Positions 60,965 through 64,000 of a stretch of 64,000 bases of DNA are shown here, piece after piece. The notes below the pieces were generated by a model, which did not search any database, was not told where the DNA came from, and saw only the letters and a program-made list of their open reading frames with translations. Origin of the DNA: Heterohyrax brucei (taxonomy: Eukaryota; Chordata; Mammalia; Hyracoidea; Procaviidae); NCBI GenBank assembly GCA_028571685.1, contig CM053140.1, positions 153,683,701-153,747,700 on the forward strand, read 5' to 3'. The translations under genes were made by a program, and so were the position numbers. Numbering within the stretch: position 1 is the stretch's first letter; each line of letters begins with the position of its first letter.

Positions 60965-61928
60965 ATTCCTAGAGACCCTTCAGATGTTGGTCGATTAGAT
61001 AGCAATAGGCTTTGGGTAGATTAAGGGAGGCACAACATGTTCAGCATGTCTGCATTAAATCAAAACCTATGAAGTTTCCTAAATATGACTCTACTCTTTG
61101 AAGGACAGATTAGCAATTGCAGCGATTTAGGGACCATAAGTTCAGGGTTCATCTACATCAGTCAGCATAAGAAAGTTTTTTCTTTTTCTTTTTTTTTTTT
61201 TAAAGAAAGTGTTCTGCATTTCACTTTGGTAAGAAGCTTCTGGGGTCTGAAAACCTAGTTAATGACCATTTAAGTAGCATCAGTTTGTCTCACCCCACCT
61301 GGAATAGAGGAGAAGGAAACACATCAGACATAAGGGAAATTTAAGACCAAGAGACAAAAAGTGTCATACAATCCAGAGACTACAGCTGCACGAGACCAGA
61401 AAACTGGATGGTACCCAGCCACCACCAATGACTGCCTTGACAAAGAACACAGTCCCTGATACAGCAGGAGAAAAATGAGAGTACAGAACTAGAACTCTAC
61501 TAAAAGACTACATCTGATGATCTGTCGGACTGGAGGGTCCCAGGAGTTCATGGCCACTCAACTCTTTGTTAGCTCAGAGGTGAAACAATTCCCAAAGCCA
61601 ACTCTTCATATAAAGATTAGACTAGACTATAAGACATGAAATGATGCTGGCAAAGAGTGCGCTTCTTGGCTTAGATATGTTCATGATGCTAACTGAGGAG
61701 CTCCTGTCCAGAGGCAAGATGAGAGGGTAGAGGGGGACAGGAGTTGATTGAATGGATACAGTAAATACAGGGTGTAAAGAAGTAGTGTGTTTTCACAGTG
61801 TGAGGAAAGTAGTTTGAGTTACACTCCTGTGTATGCAAGTTTTTCTGTGAAAAATTAACTTGGATTGTACACTTTCACTTAAAGCACAATGAAATACTTT
61901 TTCAAAAGTAATGAAAAATAATATAAAA
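60965..61928 (+). mobile_element. L1 3' UTR of the composite
   Basis: Parallels 30650-31265 and 34330-35285, including 'gaaagtgttctgcatttcac' and 'tttcacttaaagcacaatga', and ends in an A-rich tail directly before the right TSD. Confidence 0.87.
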
Positions 61929-61947
61929 TTTAAAAACTGGAAATATT

Positions 61948-63480
61948 GTGGGTCAGACCCTCTTAGAAAGAAAAACAAAAAGCTTTTCTAACACTGCTTG
62001 GCCTCAACGTCAATTGGCTGATGTGGAAAAGTGGTTAGTATATCGTTCTCTACGTTATAATAATATCTTCCTACCTGATGTTTTCTATAATCATGAGGGT
62101 AAATGGTACAAAAAGTATTATGTGGAAGCTTCGTGACTGTATATCAGCACAAAAAATTGCAAAAGAGGTATAGAGTGTTAATTCAGAAAAAAAAAGTCAT
62201 TTCTGTCATGCCAGTCCTCTCTTCTGACCCCAAAGACAATCGTCTTTCTTCTGCCACCATAGCACCCACACTATCCCCTCCCACCACTTTGGAATCCTCT
62301 TCATCTCCTTCCTATGACCTACCTGTACCCACCCAAGCCACCACGCCAGTGACAGTCCTACTGCTAATCCCTGTCAACCTTTGTATCAACTTCTCTCAGG
62401 TCTTCTGCCAGTGAGCTTGCAGTCCTCCAACTGGAGCAGAATGACTTTTGTTCTTGATTTAGCCACTGAGGAAAGTGAAAATACTTCAGGTGGGACCCAT
62501 TCCCAAGAAAGCCATAGCACAGCCAAGCCCAGAAGCATGTACCCTCTCTGACAAGTCTTGGCTGCAGGTGCAAGCATTGTCTGGGTTCACTAACCCTTCT
62601 CTATCAGTAATTTGTACATTTGGAAGAATCACTGTCCTTATTACTCGGAGGACCCTGAGAGAATGCTAGATCTTTTTGCTTCCATTTTTCATACCCACAC
62701 CCCAGCTGGTTAAACTGTCAGGAGCTACTAGATGTGCTCCTAACTCCAGGGAATTTCAGCATGGTGATAGAGAGAACTAAGGCAGAAGCTTACAGATGCC
62801 ATGAGCTGTAAGTAGCAAATTTGTCAGGGATAGAAGCATTCCCAACAAAGAATGCTGGCTGAGACCAGAACACAGTCAAAGGATGCATCTGACTTAGCTA
62901 TCTTTGGGAATGACTCTTAGAAGAGTTGAAGAAGTGAAAGAATCTTAGTAAGGTGCATGGAGTTAAGCAAGAGGTTAATGAAGAGCCACCAAAATTTCTG
63001 TAGAGCATCTATGAAGCTTTCAGACATTTCACAGACACTGACCACAGAAGTCCCAAGAAAGCAAGTATGATTAATACGGTATCCATCAGACAAGGCTCAT
63101 CTGGCATTACAAGTAAATTTCATAAATTGAACGAAGTATAGAACTCAGGGTCTTTTGACTGACTGAACTGGCTTACCAAGTGTATCCCAGCTAAGATCAG
63201 GAATAAGACACGTGAAAAACTTCAGAACAAAAAGGGCAGGAATGTTTCTAGAAGCTACTGTGGGTGAAGGAGATCTGATCTTTAATAACTTATTAAAAGG
63301 AAGAACATTTGGGCAGAAGAGATACCCCAAACCCAGCCTCTGTTAGACTGCTGTTGGTATGTGTAGTGCAAGCAGTAGGGACATTGGAAAAGGGAAAGCC
63401 CCAAGATGCAAAAAATAAAAAATAAAAGGGGGCCTGAAGTGATCCAGTGTCAAGCCTTCCTGACAGGGGAGGACTCAGAC
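61948..63480 (+). pseudogene. gag: retroviral gag remnant (class I endogenous retrovirus)
   Basis: Gag polyprotein remnant. The reading starts with the residues Gly-Gln-Thr after an initiator position that reads GTG instead of ATG. Gly at position 2 is the myristoylation site of gammaretroviral matrix proteins. The first frame runs 62 codons to 62136. Frame then shifts to 62103-62414, which includes a Pro/Ser/Thr-rich stretch of the kind found between matrix and capsid. Further weak gag-like similarity (capsid end and nucleocapsid-like basic segment) is spread over 62,650-63,450 in several frames with stops. Directly downstream of an L1 TSD. Non-functional; assigned by layout, the matrix-like start and the protease that follows. 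Confidence 0.72.
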
Positions 63481-63525
63481 TAAAAGAGAATAGAGACAAG
63501 AGTTTCACCTGAGCCTCTGGTTGTA

Positions 63526-63864
63526 ATGAAAGTAGAAGGAAGACCTAGAAAGTTTTTGGTAGATACCAGGGCAACTCACTTAGTTTTGATCCCAAACCAA
63601 GCTACCCTGACAAGACCAATGATGTCTGTTGTGGGAGTATCAGGAAAAGAAAAGCACCTTCCCTTCCTACAACCTCTAACTTGTTCTGTAGAAGAAAAAT
63701 CTTTAACACACTGCTTTGTGTGCATGCCAAGCAAACTGCAAGCACAGATCTCTTTTGAGAATGGAAACACAAAAACACAGGTTCCTCCACCAAATGAGTG
63801 TCTGTCACAAATTGACCTCACTACTGGGCCAACAACTAATTACAGGAAAGAAGAACATTACTGA
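63526..63864 (+). pseudogene. pro: retroviral protease / start of pol remnant
   Basis: 112-codon open frame. Residues about 8-16 form the retropepsin active-site region, FLVDTRATH: the triad Asp-Thr-Gly reads Asp-Thr-Arg (GGG to AGG change), which should abolish catalysis. A following hydrophobic strand and a flap-like region are recognisable, and the frame runs on to a decayed protease/pol junction. The layout (gag, stops, protease in line) fits gamma-type proviruses in which gag and pro-pol are separated by a stop. The frame closes at 63864 and the provirus leaves the window at 64000. Confidence 0.78.
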
Positions 63865-64000
63865 GGGTTAGATCTAGCAAAGTTGACCCAAGTATCAAAG
63901 ACAAAATAATGCTATGGGTGACGACGACCAAAATATATCCCTTCCATTGTCACTGGGCTATTACTTGGTATAGTTTACACGTAGCTTAAGACATATCCCA

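Larger units (their letters stand above)
50182..61928 (+). mobile_element. L1-based composite inserted in the provirus
   Basis: Bounded by 19-bp repeats with one mismatch (50163-50181 and 61929-61947). Contents in order: L1 5' UTR and ORF2 5' half in plus orientation (50182-52333), an antisense RTE (52334-52875), a long minus-strand L1 (52876-58485), an L1 piece in plus orientation (58486-58683), a GC-rich fold-back segment (58684-60964), and the L1 3' UTR in plus orientation (60965-61928). The outer L1 is the original insert; its ORF2 middle has been replaced or lost. Confidence 0.83.

Noticed and set aside
60940..60985. RTE-head-like word 'ccggtgccatcgagctgatt' at the right edge of the GC island
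   Set aside because: Part of the inverted arm and partly mirrored on the left side. No TSD found, so not called as an ultra-short unit.

Overview
This is eukaryotic, AT-rich, intergenic mammalian DNA. It is almost certainly from a paenungulate afrotherian (elephant, sirenian or hyrax), and an elephant fits best. The evidence is the repeat content: many copies of one tRNA-derived SINE that matches the AfroSINE family (polymerase III box-like head, 3' tail ending in a TTTGG-type run), abundant RTE-clade (BovB-type) LINE copies whose 3' end resembles the SINE tail, afrotherian-style L1 copies, and short mariner copies. I find no host protein-coding gene, tRNA or rRNA gene. Every recognisable coding stretch belongs to a broken mobile element. 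Layout: 1-9.6 kb is unique DNA with RTE tails and scattered AfroSINEs, including one SINE split by another. 9.6-15.7 kb holds an internally deleted L1, a mariner-like stretch, and a 2.9 kb truncated L1 with a perfect 16-bp target-site duplication (TSD). 15.7-28 kb is mostly unique, with SINEs, LTR-like pieces, a local template-switch rearrangement (20.27-20.99 kb) and an RTE inside a SINE. 28.2-35.3 kb is a deep nest: an LTR, an RTE split by an L1 that itself carries a mariner and a second L1, then another mariner and an L1 3' end. 35.3-48.9 kb has LTR-like DNA, SINEs, two long RTE copies (39.2-40.5 and 43.4-46.5 kb) and an L1 with a mariner. 48.9-64 kb is a class I (gamma-like) endogenous provirus: LTR, a leader with tandem repeats, then an 11.7 kb L1-based composite inserted directly in front of gag, then decayed gag and protease running off the window. 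The most novel-looking signal is a set of four 32-40 bp insertions (27768, 28293, 33203, 36486). Each is flanked by a 9-12 bp target-site duplication. Each consists only of the last ~35-40 bases of the RTE/AfroSINE-type 3' end with a perfect or decayed palindrome at its centre and a TTGGC-type tail instead of poly(A). They look like the smallest retroposed units I can delimit here, and they would normally fall below repeat-masking thresholds. Other strong signals are the paired 88-bp inverted and 90-bp direct perfect repeats at 20.3-21.0 kb, the L1 insertion whose duplicated target ends exactly at the proviral gag start, a GC-rich fold-back composite at 58.68-60.96 kb, and a mariner subfamily whose copies share one internal deletion. 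Boundaries of repeats were read by eye and most are good to about 5-20 bases. Family names rest on recognition, not on a database search.
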